A stretch of DNA of 64,000 nucleotides from Jiangella alba (GCF_900106035.1 NZ_FNUC01000004.1:496001-560000); one strand, 5' to 3'; positions 25,437 to 35,143 are shown, counted from the stretch's first letter. Notes: generated by a model not told the origin, from the sequence alone. Translations and numbers: made by a program.

Positions 25437-28400
25437 ATGCCCCCGAGCGCGCCCGTGCCCCGATCCCGCCGACGACGACCGGCCGCCTGGACCGCCACCA
25501 CACTGGCCGTCGCGCTGGCCGCCACCGCCGGCGCCACCGCCCCCGCGACGTCGGCGCCCGGCACCGCCGAAACGGACGCGGACACCGCGGCCGCCGCCGG
25601 CGACACGTCCGGGGCCACCACCCGGGTCACGCTGGTCACCGGCGACATCGTCGACATGACCACCGTCGGCGGGAAGACGTCGGTCGCGGTCGCCGCCGCG
25701 GGCGGCGGCGCGGTCGAGGCGTACGAGCTGGACGGCGACACCTACGTCGTCCCGGCCCGGGTCGCGCCGCAGGTCCGTGCCGGCACCGTCGACGACCAGC
25801 TGTTCAACGTGACGCGGCTGATCGAGAGCGGGTACGCCGACGACGCGGCGAGCGAGCTGCCGGTCATCGTCACCTATGACGGCGCCGCCGCGCGGTCCGC
25901 GTCCTCTGTCGCCGCCCGCGCCGAGAACCTGCCGGCCAGCGACGCCACGCTGCCGCTGCCCAGCATCGACGGCGCCGCGGTCGAGGTCGCGAAGGCCGAC
26001 GCCGGCACGTTCTGGGACGCCGTCGAGGCCGACGGCTCCGTCGGCGGCGTCTGGCTGGACGGCACGGTGGCCGCGACCCTCGACGTCAGCGTGCCGATGG
26101 TCGGCGCGCCCGCGGCCTGGGAGCAGGGGTTCGACGGCACCGGCAGCACGGTCGCCGTCCTCGACACCGGCATCGACCCCGCGCACCCGGATGTCGCCGG
26201 CCAACTCACCGTTCAACAGGACTTCACCGGTGGGAACAACCCGGTCGACGGGCACGGCCACGGCACCCACGTCGCGGCGACGGTCGCCGGCACCGGCGCG
26301 GGCTCCGGCGGCGCTCGTCAGGGCGTCGCGCCGGGCGCCGACCTGATGATCGGCAAGGTGCTCGACGACGGCGGCAACGGGCAGGACTCGTGGGTGATCG
26401 CCGGCATGGAGTGGGCCGCGCGGAACGGCGCCGACGTCGTCAGCATGAGCCTCGGCGGATGGCCGACCGACGGCACCGACCCGCTCAGCCAGGCCGTGAA
26501 CGAGCTGACCGCCGAGACCGGCGCGCTGTTCGTCATCGCCGGCGGCAACTACGGGCCCAGCGCCTACTCGCTGACCAGCCCGGGCGCCGCCGACGCCGCG
26601 CTCACCGTCGGCAACGTCACGAAGACCGACGACCTGGCGTCGACGTCCGGCCGCGGCCCGCGGGTCGGCGACCACGCCGTCAAGCCCGACCTCACCGCGC
26701 CCGGCACGAACATCGTCGCCGCCCGGGCCGCCGGCACCGCCATGGGCACGCCGGTCGACGAGCTGTACACGAGCGCGTCCGGCACCTCGATGGCCACGCC
26801 GCACGTCGCCGGCGCCGCCGCGATCGTCCGCCAGCAGCACCCGGACTGGACGCCCGAGCAGGTCAAGGCGGCCCTGGTGTCGACGGCGATCCCGCGCGAC
26901 GGGCTCACCGTCTACCAGCAGGGCGGCGGCCGCCTCGACGTCGCGACCGCCGTCGCACAGGGCGTCTACGCCGGTCCGGCGCCGCTGAACTTCGGCTACC
27001 TGCCCTACCCGCAGACCGCGCTGGAGCCGATCGTCCGCACCGTCACGTTCAACAACGTCACGGCGGCGCCGGTCACGCTGGACCTCACCGCGGCCGCCAC
27101 CGCCGGGACGACCCCCGCGCCGGCCGGCATGCTGGCGCTGGGCGCGCCGTCGGTCACCGTCCCCGCGAGCGGCACCGCCACCGTCGACGTCACGCTCGAC
27201 CCGTCGCTCGGCGCGGCCGGCCTGTACAGCGGCTTCGTCACCGGGACCGGCCCGGACGGGGTGAGCGTCGTGCTGCCGCTCGGGCTGAACAAGGAGCCGG
27301 AGGTGTACGAGCTGACCGTCACCGTCCTGGACCGCCAGGGCAACCCGAACCGCGGCGCCACCGTCCAGGTCGGCAACGTCGACGACTCGTCCAAGCACGT
27401 GTCGTTCCCGAACCTGGACGCACGCGGCCAGGCGACCGTCCGCGTCCCACCGGGCACGTACAGCGCGCTGAGCATCATGAGCGAGCTGGACGGCGAGCGG
27501 TACACGTACACGTTCGCCGGCGACCCGCAGATCGAGGTCGGGCCGGGCGGCGCGAGCGCCGTGCTGGACGGCCGCACCGCGGTCCCGGTGACCGCCGACG
27601 TCGGCCGGACCGTCGAGGGCGTGTCGGCGAAGCTGGAGTTCTGGCGGTTCCCGCTGGCCGGCGAGGCCATGCACTACCGGTACCTGCTCGGCGAGCCGTT
27701 CACCGACGTGTACGCGGCGCCGACCGAGGAGGTCACCGAGGGCGGGTTCCACCTCGTCACGCAGTTCTCGCTGGCCGAGCCGGACCTCGTCGTCGACGGC
27801 GCCGGGCTGGCGTCGTTCGAGCCGGAGTACTTCACCTACGCGCCGAAGCTGCCGGACGGCCGGTTCCGCCACGACGTCGCCGACGCCGGCGCCGCGACCC
27901 CGGCCGAGCTGGCCGCCGTCGACCTCGACGGGAAGATCGCGCTGGTCGAGGCGACCGGCGGGCAGTGGAGCGAGCAGATCCGGGCGGTCGCGGCGGCGGG
28001 CGCCGAGGTGGCGTTCCTCTACAGCCGGAACGGCTACCCGTTCGCCGGCGCGGTCGAGCGCGGGCTGCCGATCCCGGCGGCCGCGCTGGACCTCAGCGAG
28101 GCCGAGACGCTGCTGGCCCGCGGCGGCGGCACCGTCACCGTCCATTCGACGCCGGTCAGCGACTTCCTCTACGACCTGCGCTTCGACGAGGACGGCGCGG
28201 TCGGGACCGACCTCGCGCACGTCGTCGAGACCGACGACCTCGCCACCGTGACCAGCACCTACCGCGCGGACGCGCCGGAACGCACCGTCTCCGACGTCAA
28301 CCCGTCGTTCGCGCCCTGGCAGGTGTCGTCGTTCGACTCCTACCGCTACTTCCGGGCGCCGCTGGAGCGGACGGAGTACGTGCTGACCACGCCGGACATG

Positions 28401-29252
28401 CTCTGGTTCAAGCAGCTCTCCGGCTACGAGACCGACGAGGTGACGCTGGCCCGGCACGCCCGCGACCGGCTGCGGACGCTCGAGCCCGGCGACGAGCTGG
28501 AGGACACCTGGTTCGGCGCGCCGTTCGTGCCGACGCCGCGGCGCGAGGTGCTCGAGCAGGACCGGATGGCGATCCCGTGCCCGGCCTGCCGCGACGACGA
28601 CGAGCTGTTCTTCTGGATCGAGGACCTCGCCGACTCCGGCGACGGCCACTACGGCGCCTGGGACACCCGCTGGGAGAACTCGGCGACCCGCCTGTACCGC
28701 GACGACGAGCTGGTGGTGAGCCGGCGGACCGGGCGTGGCGTGCTGGCCGCGGTCCCGGCGGACTCGGAGTACCGGCTGGAGATCGACGCCTGGTCCGACG
28801 CGCCGTGGAGCTTCGGGACGCGGTCGTCGACGGCGTGGACGTTCCAGTCGGCCGCCCCGGCGTCCGACGTCGGCGACCTGCCCGTGCAGTACGCGTGCAC
28901 CGACCGCGGGCACCGGAACTGCGCGTTCCTGCCGCTGCTGTTCGCGTCGTACGACGTGCCGCTGGACGGGCTGAACCGGGCGCCGTCCGGGCGGACGTTC
29001 CGCTTCGACCTCACCGTCGGCGGGCAGGTCGGTGCGGAGTCGCCGACGGTCCGGCGGGTGCGGGTCGAGGTGTCCTACGACGACGGCGCCACCTGGCGGC
29101 CGGCGGTGGTGCGGGCGAGCGGCGACGACGGCGAGTACTCCGTCACCGTCCGGCACCCGAAGGACGCCGAGCACGTCTCGCTGCGGATCGACGCCCAGGG
29201 TGACGGCACCCGGCTGGAGCAGGAGGTGATCCGGGCCTACCGGCTCGGCTGA
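25437..29252 (+). CDS. large secreted subtilisin-like serine protease (S8) with PA domain
   Basis: This is a 1271-residue protease. ATG 25437 is chosen because a basic segment and hydrophobic signal (SRRRRPAAWTATTLAVALAA) follow at once; an in-frame start at 25299 would bury it. A pro-region spans about residues 60-220. The catalytic triad is D in VAVLDTGID (about 242), H in GHGTHVAA (about 278) and S in SGTSMATPHVAG (about 451). Residues about 820-905 form a protease-associated domain (DGKIALVEATGG, AAGAEVAFLYS), which lies after the catalytic domain and a Fn3-like region. The C-terminal 300 residues are beta-rich. Closely similar large subtilases are common in soil actinomycetes and degrade extracellular protein. 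Confidence 0.92.
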   Translation: MPPSAPVPRSRRRRPAAWTATTLAVALAATAGATAPATSAPGTAETDADTAAAAGDTSGATTRVTLVTGDIVDMTTVGGKTSVAVAAAGGGAVEAYELDGDTYVVPARVAPQVRAGTVDDQLFNVTRLIESGYADDAASELPVIVTYDGAAARSASSVAARAENLPASDATLPLPSIDGAAVEVAKADAGTFWDAVEADGSVGGVWLDGTVAATLDVSVPMVGAPAAWEQGFDGTGSTVAVLDTGIDPAHPDVAGQLTVQQDFTGGNNPVDGHGHGTHVAATVAGTGAGSGGARQGVAPGADLMIGKVLDDGGNGQDSWVIAGMEWAARNGADVVSMSLGGWPTDGTDPLSQAVNELTAETGALFVIAGGNYGPSAYSLTSPGAADAALTVGNVTKTDDLASTSGRGPRVGDHAVKPDLTAPGTNIVAARAAGTAMGTPVDELYTSASGTSMATPHVAGAAAIVRQQHPDWTPEQVKAALVSTAIPRDGLTVYQQGGGRLDVATAVAQGVYAGPAPLNFGYLPYPQTALEPIVRTVTFNNVTAAPVTLDLTAAATAGTTPAPAGMLALGAPSVTVPASGTATVDVTLDPSLGAAGLYSGFVTGTGPDGVSVVLPLGLNKEPEVYELTVTVLDRQGNPNRGATVQVGNVDDSSKHVSFPNLDARGQATVRVPPGTYSALSIMSELDGERYTYTFAGDPQIEVGPGGASAVLDGRTAVPVTADVGRTVEGVSAKLEFWRFPLAGEAMHYRYLLGEPFTDVYAAPTEEVTEGGFHLVTQFSLAEPDLVVDGAGLASFEPEYFTYAPKLPDGRFRHDVADAGAATPAELAAVDLDGKIALVEATGGQWSEQIRAVAAAGAEVAFLYSRNGYPFAGAVERGLPIPAAALDLSEAETLLARGGGTVTVHSTPVSDFLYDLRFDEDGAVGTDLAHVVETDDLATVTSTYRADAPERTVSDVNPSFAPWQVSSFDSYRYFRAPLERTEYVLTTPDMLWFKQLSGYETDEVTLARHARDRLRTLEPGDELEDTWFGAPFVPTPRREVLEQDRMAIPCPACRDDDELFFWIEDLADSGDGHYGAWDTRWENSATRLYRDDELVVSRRTGRGVLAAVPADSEYRLEIDAWSDAPWSFGTRSSTAWTFQSAAPASDVGDLPVQYACTDRGHRNCAFLPLLFASYDVPLDGLNRAPSGRTFRFDLTVGGQVGAESPTVRRVRVEVSYDDGATWRPAVVRASGDDGEYSVTVRHPKDAEHVSLRIDAQGDGTRLEQEVIRAYRLG

Positions 29253-29262
29253 TCCACCGCCG

Positions 29263-29307
29263 CTCGGGGGTGTGTCTGACGGTTTTTCCGTCAGACACAC
29301 CCCCGAG
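29263..29307. terminator. 20-bp perfect hairpin terminator
   Basis: The left arm 29263-29282 and right arm 29288-29307 are perfectly complementary over 20 bp (arm ends CTCGGGGG / CCCCCGAG) around a TTTTT loop, 10 bp after the subtilase stop. It insulates the subtilase from the TetR gene. Confidence 0.85.
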
Positions 29308-29332
29308 GTCTGGACGCCCTGAGCTGCACCGT

Positions 29333-29347
29333 GATACACCTTGTATC
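29333..29347. promoter_or_regulatory. TetR operator abutting the start codon
   Basis: GATACA (29333-29338) and TGTATC (29342-29347) form a perfect dyad with a CCT spacer, ending directly before GTG 29348. The position implies autorepression by the TetR protein, with a leaderless or very short leader mRNA. Confidence 0.7.
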
Positions 29348-29923
29348 GTGAGTGAAGCGACGGTGTCTCAGGACGTCCTGGCCGCGGCCAAGCGGCTGGC
29401 CGAGCGGCAGCAGCTGGGCGGCGCCTCGATGGCCGACATCGCCAAGGAGGCCGGCATCACCCGCGTCACGCTGTACCGGCGCGGCGAGACGCGCGCGGCC
29501 ATCCTGGTCGCGCTGCGCGACGAGCTGGCCCGCGAGGAGCGCGAGCGGCTGCTCCCCGTCCTCGCCGGCCCCGGCGACGCCCGCACCCGGCTGACCGCGG
29601 CGTTCGAGGTCTTCTGTGCGATCACCGACGAGCGGGCCGATCTCATGGCCGGGCTCGACGACCCGACGCTGAACGCGATCTACCACGATCCCGGCGACGA
29701 CTCGCTCACCCGCACCGAGTTCACCGCGCCGATCGTCCGGCTGCTGCGCGACGGCGCGCTGGACGGCTCGCTGCGTCCCTTCACCGATCCGGACGAGACC
29801 GCCACCGTCCTCTACGTCCAGGTCTGCGAGACCTACCGCCACCTGCGCCGCGAACACCGCTGGCCGGCGAAGCGCGCCACGGACGCCGTCCTCGGCCTCG
29901 CGCTGCACGGGCTACTGCCATGA
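29348..29923 (+). CDS. TetR-family transcriptional regulator
   Basis: This 191-residue protein starts at GTG 29348; the longer reading frame would begin inside the terminator hairpin. The HTH is ASMADIAKEAGITRVTLYRR (residues about 26-45), followed by a helical ligand-binding domain. It overlaps the next gene by 4 bp (ATGA) and probably represses both genes through the dyad at 29333-29347. The ligand is likely a substrate of the adjacent exporter. Confidence 0.9.
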   Translation: MSEATVSQDVLAAAKRLAERQQLGGASMADIAKEAGITRVTLYRRGETRAAILVALRDELAREERERLLPVLAGPGDARTRLTAAFEVFCAITDERADLMAGLDDPTLNAIYHDPGDDSLTRTEFTAPIVRLLRDGALDGSLRPFTDPDETATVLYVQVCETYRHLRREHRWPAKRATDAVLGLALHGLLP

Positions 29924-31089
29924 CGGCCCTGCTCGAGCGGGTCATCCCCGGGCAGGACGTCGACCGCGGCAAGGTCGCCCGGCTCACCGTCGCGCACGCC
30001 GGCGCCGACCTGTTCCAGGCCGCCGTCCCCGCGCTGATCCCGTTCTTCGTCGCCGAGCGCGGCATGTCCTACGCCGACGCCGGGCTGCTGGTGCTGGCCG
30101 GCAGCCTCGCGTCGTCGGTCATGCAGCCGCTGGCCGGCGTCGTCGGCGACCGCGTCCGGGCGGCGTGGCTGCAGCCGCTCGGGCTCGCGTTGACCGGCGG
30201 CGGGCTGCTGGCCGCGACCCTGCTCGACTCGTTCGCCGCCATCGCCGTCGCGCTGCTGCTCGGCGGCCTCGGCGTCGCGATCTTCCACCCCGAGGCGTTC
30301 CGCGCGACCCGCGCCGCGGCCGCCGCCAGCCCCGGCGCCGCACTGGGCGTCTTCGCGCTCGGCGGCAACATCGGCTTCGCCCTCGGCCCGTCGCTGGTCG
30401 TCCCGCTCGGCGCGGCGTACGGCATCGAGGCGGCCGGCGCGGTCGCCGTCATCCCGCTGGTCGGCGCGCTGCTGCTGGGCCGCGGCGTGCCGTCCGACCT
30501 GGCGGCGCCGGGCGACGCCGCCGGCTCCGTCGAGCTGCCCGACGACTGGCGCACGTTCGGGTTCGCGACGCTCGGCGCGACGGCGGCCGCGGGCGTGCTG
30601 TTCGGGCTGATGGCGTTCGCGCCGGTCTGGTTCGACGAGACCCTCGGCGCCGGCGTCGGCCTGGGCAGCGCGGCCGTCACCGGCATGCTGCTGGCCGGCG
30701 CCGTCGGGACGTACGCGGCCGGCGCGGTCGGCGACCGGCACGGGCGGCGGCCGGTGGTGCTGGTGTCGGTGCTCGCGCTGGTGCCGCTGTCGGCGGTGCT
30801 GCCGCTGACCGGGCCGCTGCTGGCCGTCGTGCTGCTGATCGTGATCGGGCTGGTGATCGAGGGGATCTTCTACCCGCTGGTCATCGTCGCGCAGGACGGC
30901 CTGCCGCGGCACGCCGGGCTGGCGGCGGGGATGGCGCTCGGCGTCAGCGTCGGCGTCGCAGCCGGCACGACCAGCCTGCTCGGCGTCCTCGTCGACGCGA
31001 ACGGGCCGGTCGCCGCCCTCTGGGGCTGCGCCGTCATGGCCGTCGTCGCGCTGGCCGCCGGAGCCCTCGCCGTCCGCCGTCCGCACTGA
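29920..31089 (+). CDS. MFS exporter, fosmidomycin-resistance (Fsr) group-like
   Basis: This is a 389-residue protein with 12 predicted spans. LFQAAVPALIPFFVAERGMSY at span 1 and AIFHPEAFRATRAAAA between spans 4 and 5 match the Fsr-type drug exporter pattern, in which a 'HP.a...' sequence is conserved. Motif A-like GDRHGRRPVV occurs after span 8. It is coupled to the upstream TetR gene, forming a classic repressor-exporter unit. Substrate unknown. Confidence 0.85.
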   Translation: MTALLERVIPGQDVDRGKVARLTVAHAGADLFQAAVPALIPFFVAERGMSYADAGLLVLAGSLASSVMQPLAGVVGDRVRAAWLQPLGLALTGGGLLAATLLDSFAAIAVALLLGGLGVAIFHPEAFRATRAAAAASPGAALGVFALGGNIGFALGPSLVVPLGAAYGIEAAGAVAVIPLVGALLLGRGVPSDLAAPGDAAGSVELPDDWRTFGFATLGATAAAGVLFGLMAFAPVWFDETLGAGVGLGSAAVTGMLLAGAVGTYAAGAVGDRHGRRPVVLVSVLALVPLSAVLPLTGPLLAVVLLIVIGLVIEGIFYPLVIVAQDGLPRHAGLAAGMALGVSVGVAAGTTSLLGVLVDANGPVAALWGCAVMAVVALAAGALAVRRPH

Positions 31090-31164
31090 CCCCAGCGCTG
31101 GGGCGTCAGGTCTGTTGTTCCGGCCGGTTGACCTCAGCGCCAACAGTTGGCTCTGACGTCAACC
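31090..31164. repeat. two adjacent palindromes between convergent genes
   Basis: CCCCAGCGCTGGGG (31090-31103) is a perfect palindrome starting right after the MFS stop. A 39-bp imperfect palindrome follows at 31126-31164 (17 of 19 arm pairs, centre GCCAACAGTTGGC). The second closely resembles the 47-bp palindrome at 53549-53595. Both can form terminator-like hairpins. Confidence 0.65.
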
Positions 31165-31171
31165 CCCCGGC

Positions 31172-32200
31172 TCAGCCTCGCCGGGTCCAGGCCAGCAGCT
31201 CGTCGACCGGCCAGGTGTTGACGATCTTCTCGATCGGCACGCCGCAGGCGGCCGCCCGCTCGCACCCGTACGGCTGCCAGTCCAGCTGGCCGGGCGCGTG
31301 CGCGTCGGTGTCGAGCGCGAACGAGCAACCCGCCTCGACCGCCAGCCGGAGCAGCCGCTTGGGCGGGTCCAGCCGCTCCGGCCGCGAGTTGATCTCGACG
31401 GCGACGCCGAACCGCGCGCACGCGGCGAACACGATCTCCGCGTCGAACGTCGACTCCGGCCGGGTGCCGCGCCCGCCCGTGATGAGGCGGCCGGTGCAGT
31501 GCCCGAGCACGTCCGTGTGCGGGTTGGCGATGGCCGTCACCATGCGCTCGGTCAGCTCGTCGGACGCCATGCGCAGCTTCGAGTGCACGCTCGCCACGAC
31601 GACGTCGAGCCGGCCGAGCAGCTCGTCGCTCTGGTCCAGCGAGCCGTCCTCGTTGATGTCGACCTCGATGCCGGTGAGGACGCGGATGCCATTGCTCCGG
31701 CTGTTCACCTCCGCGACGACGTCGAGCTGTTGCCTCAGCCGCTCCGCCGACAGGCCGTTCGCGACGGTCAGCCGCGGCGAGTGGTCCGTCAGCGCGACGT
31801 ACTCATGGCCCAGCTCGGCGGCGGCCGCGACCATCTCCGGGATCGGGCTGCCGCCGTCGGACCAGTCCGAATGCGTGTGCAGGTCGCCGCGCAGCGCCGC
31901 CCGGATCTCCGCGCCGCCCTCCGCGACCGGCCGGCCGCCGGTCGCCTCCAGGCGGCGCAGGTACACCGGCACCTCCCCGGCCAGCGCCTCGCTGATGACC
32001 GTCGCCGTCACCTTGCCGATGCCGGGCAGCTCGGTCAGCGTGCCCTCCTCCACCCGCTCCACCAACTCCGCGATCCCCACCTCGTCGACGGTCGCGGCGG
32101 CCGTGCGGAAGGCGCGCACCCGGTAGGTGGGTTCGCGGGCCCGCTCGAGCAGGAACGCGATGCGCCGCATCAGGTCGCCCGGCGTGGGATCGGCAGTCAC
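31172..32200 (-). CDS. PHP-domain protein with helix-hairpin-helix N-terminus (PolX-like)
   Basis: This is a 342-residue protein. GTG 32200 is chosen because GGGAGAG lies 7 bp upstream. Residues 1-85 resemble the helical and HhH part of PolX-type proteins (LPGIGKVTATVISEAL). Residues 95-335 are a PHP metal-dependent phosphoesterase with HTHSDWSDG, LTDHSP, GIEVDI, SVHSKL, GHCTGR and DTDAHAPGQ ligands. The nucleotidyltransferase domain of PolX is missing. A DNA end-processing 3'-phosphatase or exonuclease role is likely. It is divergent from an MFS gene. Confidence 0.85.
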   Translation of the reverse strand: MTADPTPGDLMRRIAFLLERAREPTYRVRAFRTAAATVDEVGIAELVERVEEGTLTELPGIGKVTATVISEALAGEVPVYLRRLEATGGRPVAEGGAEIRAALRGDLHTHSDWSDGGSPIPEMVAAAAELGHEYVALTDHSPRLTVANGLSAERLRQQLDVVAEVNSRSNGIRVLTGIEVDINEDGSLDQSDELLGRLDVVVASVHSKLRMASDELTERMVTAIANPHTDVLGHCTGRLITGGRGTRPESTFDAEIVFAACARFGVAVEINSRPERLDPPKRLLRLAVEAGCSFALDTDAHAPGQLDWQPYGCERAAACGVPIEKIVNTWPVDELLAWTRRG

Positions 32201-32273
32201 GGACCCAGTCTCTCCCGGACGGGCGTCGACGTCGGGTTGACCCCGACGCGACGTCATAGTTTTCGCTGGACGC

Positions 32274-33524
32274 ATGAGGCTGATCCCGGTCGCGTACCTC
32301 GCGTCCTACACGCTGAGTCTGCTCGGCAACTCCGTCGCCGGCGTCGCGCTGCCGCTGATCGTGCTGCAGACCACCGGCAGCGCGCTCGGCGCCGGCTGGG
32401 TGGCCGCGGCGACGGCGGTGCCCGCGGTGCTGGCCGGCCTGTTCATGGGCGTCGTGATCGACCGGATCAACCGGCGCACGTCGTCGGTGGTCACGGACCT
32501 GGTCTCGGCCGGGGCGGTCGCCGCGCTCCCCGTCGTCGACGCGGTCAGCGGGCTGGAGCTGGGCTGGTTCGTGCTGTTCGGGATCGTCGGCTCGCTCGGC
32601 GACGTGCCGGGGATGACGGCGCGCGACGCGCTGCTGCCGGCGATCGTCCGGCACAGCGGCGTCTCCGCGGAACGGCTCATGGGCGCCCGCGAGGCACTGG
32701 GCGCCGTCGCGCTGCTGGCCGGGCCCGCGGCGGCCGGAACGCTGATGGCGCTGTTCGACGGGTCGACGGTGCTGTGGCTGACGGCGGCGACGTCGCTCGG
32801 TGCGGCGCTGATCACGCTGGCGATCCCGCATCGGGTCGGCGTCATCGACACGGCGACCGACGGCGGGAGCGCCCGGCCCGCGGGCTCGTCGTGGCGGCAG
32901 TTCGTGGCCGGCTGGCGGGTGCTGACCGGGTCGCGGTTCCTCACGACCGTCACCCTGATCTCCGTCACGTCCGTGTTCGTCCTGGCCGCGCTGCAGGGCC
33001 TCGTCCTGCCGGTGTACTTCCTCGACGCCGGCCGCCCGGAGCAGGTCGGGTTCGTCCTCACCGCGATCGCCGCGGGCATGCTGCTCGGCGCCGGAACGTA
33101 CGCGATGGCCGGGCCGCGAGCGTCGCGGCGGTTCTGGCTGCTCACCGGTGTCGCCGGGACGACCGCCGGGTTCGCCGTCGTCGCCGGCCTGGTGGCGCCG
33201 TGGACGGTGTTCGCGGGAGCGTTCCTGGTGGGCGCGTTCAGCGGAGTGTCCGGCAGCCTGCTCGGCGTCCTCATGATCGAGCGGGTGCCCGAGGCGTTCC
33301 GCGGCCGCGTCATGGGCACGCAGAACGCCATCACGACGGCCGCGCCGCCGGCCGGGATCATGCTCGCGGCGGTGCTCACCGAGTACGGCTCCGTGCGGGT
33401 GGCGGCGGTCGCGGTGGCCGCGGTGTGGCTGGTGGCGGCGATCGTCACACTGCGTTCACAGGCGCTGCGTACCGTTGATTCCACGAGCGCGCCGTCCGAG
33501 GAGGTGTCCATGAGTGCGCAGTAG
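32274..33524 (+). CDS. MFS transporter
   Basis: This is a 416-residue protein with 10-12 predicted spans of the MFS_3/EntS-like type (YLASYTLSLLGNSVAGVALP, DRINRRTSSVVTD after span 2). It ends beyond the start of a MerR regulator gene, overlapping it by 11 bp, which suggests co-transcription. An efflux function under that regulator is inferred; the substrate is unknown. Confidence 0.85.
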   Translation: MRLIPVAYLASYTLSLLGNSVAGVALPLIVLQTTGSALGAGWVAAATAVPAVLAGLFMGVVIDRINRRTSSVVTDLVSAGAVAALPVVDAVSGLELGWFVLFGIVGSLGDVPGMTARDALLPAIVRHSGVSAERLMGAREALGAVALLAGPAAAGTLMALFDGSTVLWLTAATSLGAALITLAIPHRVGVIDTATDGGSARPAGSSWRQFVAGWRVLTGSRFLTTVTLISVTSVFVLAALQGLVLPVYFLDAGRPEQVGFVLTAIAAGMLLGAGTYAMAGPRASRRFWLLTGVAGTTAGFAVVAGLVAPWTVFAGAFLVGAFSGVSGSLLGVLMIERVPEAFRGRVMGTQNAITTAAPPAGIMLAAVLTEYGSVRVAAVAVAAVWLVAAIVTLRSQALRTVDSTSAPSEEVSMSAQ

Positions 33525-34269
33525 CGAGCTGGCCGCGCTGGCCGGCGTCACCGTCCGCGCGTTGCGGCACTACCACCAGGTCGGGGTGCTCGACGAGCCG
33601 CCGCGGTCGGCCAACGGGTACCGCAGGTACGACGTGCACCACTTGATCCGGCTGCTGCGGATCAAGCGGCTGACGGCGCTCGGCTTCCCGCTGGCCGCGC
33701 TGCCGGATCTCCTCGACCAGCCCGACGCCGAGGCCGTCGAACTGCTCGATCAGCTCGACGACGAGCTGGCGGCGCAGATCCAGCGGCTGGAGGCACGCCG
33801 GGCCGTCGTGGCAGAGCTGCGCCGCGACCGCGGCGCGCCCGACCTGCCGCACGAGCTGGCCCGTCACTTCGCGGCGTGGGCCGACGCCGACGCCCCGGCC
33901 ACGCTGGCCCGGGTCGACCGCGAGCAGACGATTCTCGTCGCGCATCTCGTGGGCGAGGAGCGGCTGCCGCGGCTGGCCCAGCTGTACGAGCGGATGACCG
34001 ACCCGGGGGTCATGGCGGCGAGCCGGAAGCTCTACGCGCGCATGGACGAGCTCGGGCCCGGCAGCGACGACGCGGAGATCGAGCGGCTGGCCGACGACCT
34101 CGCGGCCATGGTCGCGCCCATCGTGGCGGAGTTCCAGGCCGCGGGCGACGACGATCTCGATCTCGATGCGGTGGCGCCGCTGCTGTCGGCGTACACCGGC
34201 GACGTGCTGAACGAGGCGCAGCGGCGGGTGCTGGCGCGGGTGGAGTCGCGGCTCAGCGCGCCGGCGTGA
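33514..34269 (+). CDS. MerR-family regulator with helical effector domain
   Basis: This 251-residue protein starts at GTG 33514 within the 3' end of the MFS gene. The MerR HTH is MRSSELAALAGVTVRALRHY and RSANGYRRYDV. A coiled-coil segment follows (about 85-110), then a 130-residue helical domain similar to TipA-S-like effector domains but not clearly assigned. It probably senses a compound exported by the upstream MFS protein. The 3' end overlaps the convergent arginase-fold gene by 17 bp. Confidence 0.85.
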   Translation: MRSSELAALAGVTVRALRHYHQVGVLDEPPRSANGYRRYDVHHLIRLLRIKRLTALGFPLAALPDLLDQPDAEAVELLDQLDDELAAQIQRLEARRAVVAELRRDRGAPDLPHELARHFAAWADADAPATLARVDREQTILVAHLVGEERLPRLAQLYERMTDPGVMAASRKLYARMDELGPGSDDAEIERLADDLAAMVAPIVAEFQAAGDDDLDLDAVAPLLSAYTGDVLNEAQRRVLARVESRLSAPA

Positions 34270-35143
34270 ACACCGCGGCGACTGCCTCGGCCAGGCGCCC
34301 GGCCGTGGAGCCGTCGGGTTCGCCGTGGTCGGGGTTGAACTCGGTGAGCACCAGACCGGCGAACCCGGGGTGGCCCACCATCACCGTCACCGCGCTGGTC
34401 ACCTGCGCCAGCGTGAGGCCGCGGTACTGCGGCACGTCGGCCGCCGGGAGGTCGAGGAAGTTGACGACGTCGACGTCGAGGTGAACGACGAACCGGCTGG
34501 TCACCGACGCGACGGCGGCGAGCGCGAGCCGGGCGGCGGCGGGCGGGTCGGGCGCGACCGACGCGACGGGGAACCGCCAGCTGGGCACGCGCCCGTGCAC
34601 GTCCTCGTCGTGGTCGGCGTAGCCGAAGAAGCAGACCTGGTCGGCGGTGAGCAGCGGACGGCGCGGACCGAAGCCGCTCAGCGCGGGCGCGGTGCCGGGG
34701 AGGTCGAGCAGGTGCGCGACGCCCATGCCGTCGGCGATCAGTTCGTGCGGGTGGTCGGCCGGCGTCTGGAGATCCTGCCCGCCGTCGACGTACACGAGCC
34801 CGACGTCCTGCCCGGCGGTGGCGAACGCGCTGACGACGGCGATGGTCAGCGTGCACTCTCCCCCGACGACGACCGGTGTCTCGCCGGCCTCGATGACGGC
34901 GGCGACGGCCCTGCGGGTGTCGTCGAGCACCTCGACCACGCCGCCGAGGTTGTTCGGCTCGCCGTCCGCCGGGTGCGCGGCCCAGCGCCGGACCGGGCGG
35001 TCGCCGTGATCGTGCACCTCGTGGCCGGTCTGCCGCAGCCGCTCCACCAGCCCGGCGGCCCGCAGCGCCGCCGGCGCCTGTTCCTGGCCCGGCCAGTGCG
35101 CCGCCACACTCGACGGCACCCCCACCAACCCCAGCGTCGTCAT
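34253..35143 (-). CDS. arginase/ureohydrolase-fold protein with altered metal ligands
   Basis: This 296-residue protein has the arginase-fold order of motifs, but two of the six manganese ligands differ. GGDHS of true ureohydrolases is GGECT, and DAHxD is DGGQD (VYVDGGQDL). The third site keeps its aspartates (HLDVDVVNF), and the late LTEFNPDH sequence is also conserved. Only a reduced or mononuclear site seems possible. Arginase-like proteins with GG-x-C and DG-type replacements are frequent in actinobacteria, so this is a subfamily trait rather than random decay. Substrate unknown. Confidence 0.75.
   Translation of the reverse strand: MTTLGLVGVPSSVAAHWPGQEQAPAALRAAGLVERLRQTGHEVHDHGDRPVRRWAAHPADGEPNNLGGVVEVLDDTRRAVAAVIEAGETPVVVGGECTLTIAVVSAFATAGQDVGLVYVDGGQDLQTPADHPHELIADGMGVAHLLDLPGTAPALSGFGPRRPLLTADQVCFFGYADHDEDVHGRVPSWRFPVASVAPDPPAAARLALAAVASVTSRFVVHLDVDVVNFLDLPAADVPQYRGLTLAQVTSAVTVMVGHPGFAGLVLTEFNPDHGEPDGSTAGRLAEAVAAVFTPAR

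Noticed and set aside
25314-29339. A 1341-codon open frame antisense to the subtilase
   Set aside because: It is an Arg/Val/Asp-rich low-complexity shadow, expected from GC-biased third positions. The plus strand carries all catalytic motifs.
31803-32831. Minus-strand frame spanning the PHP and MFS gene starts
   Set aside because: It is a GC shadow. The divergent PHP and MFS genes explain both strands.
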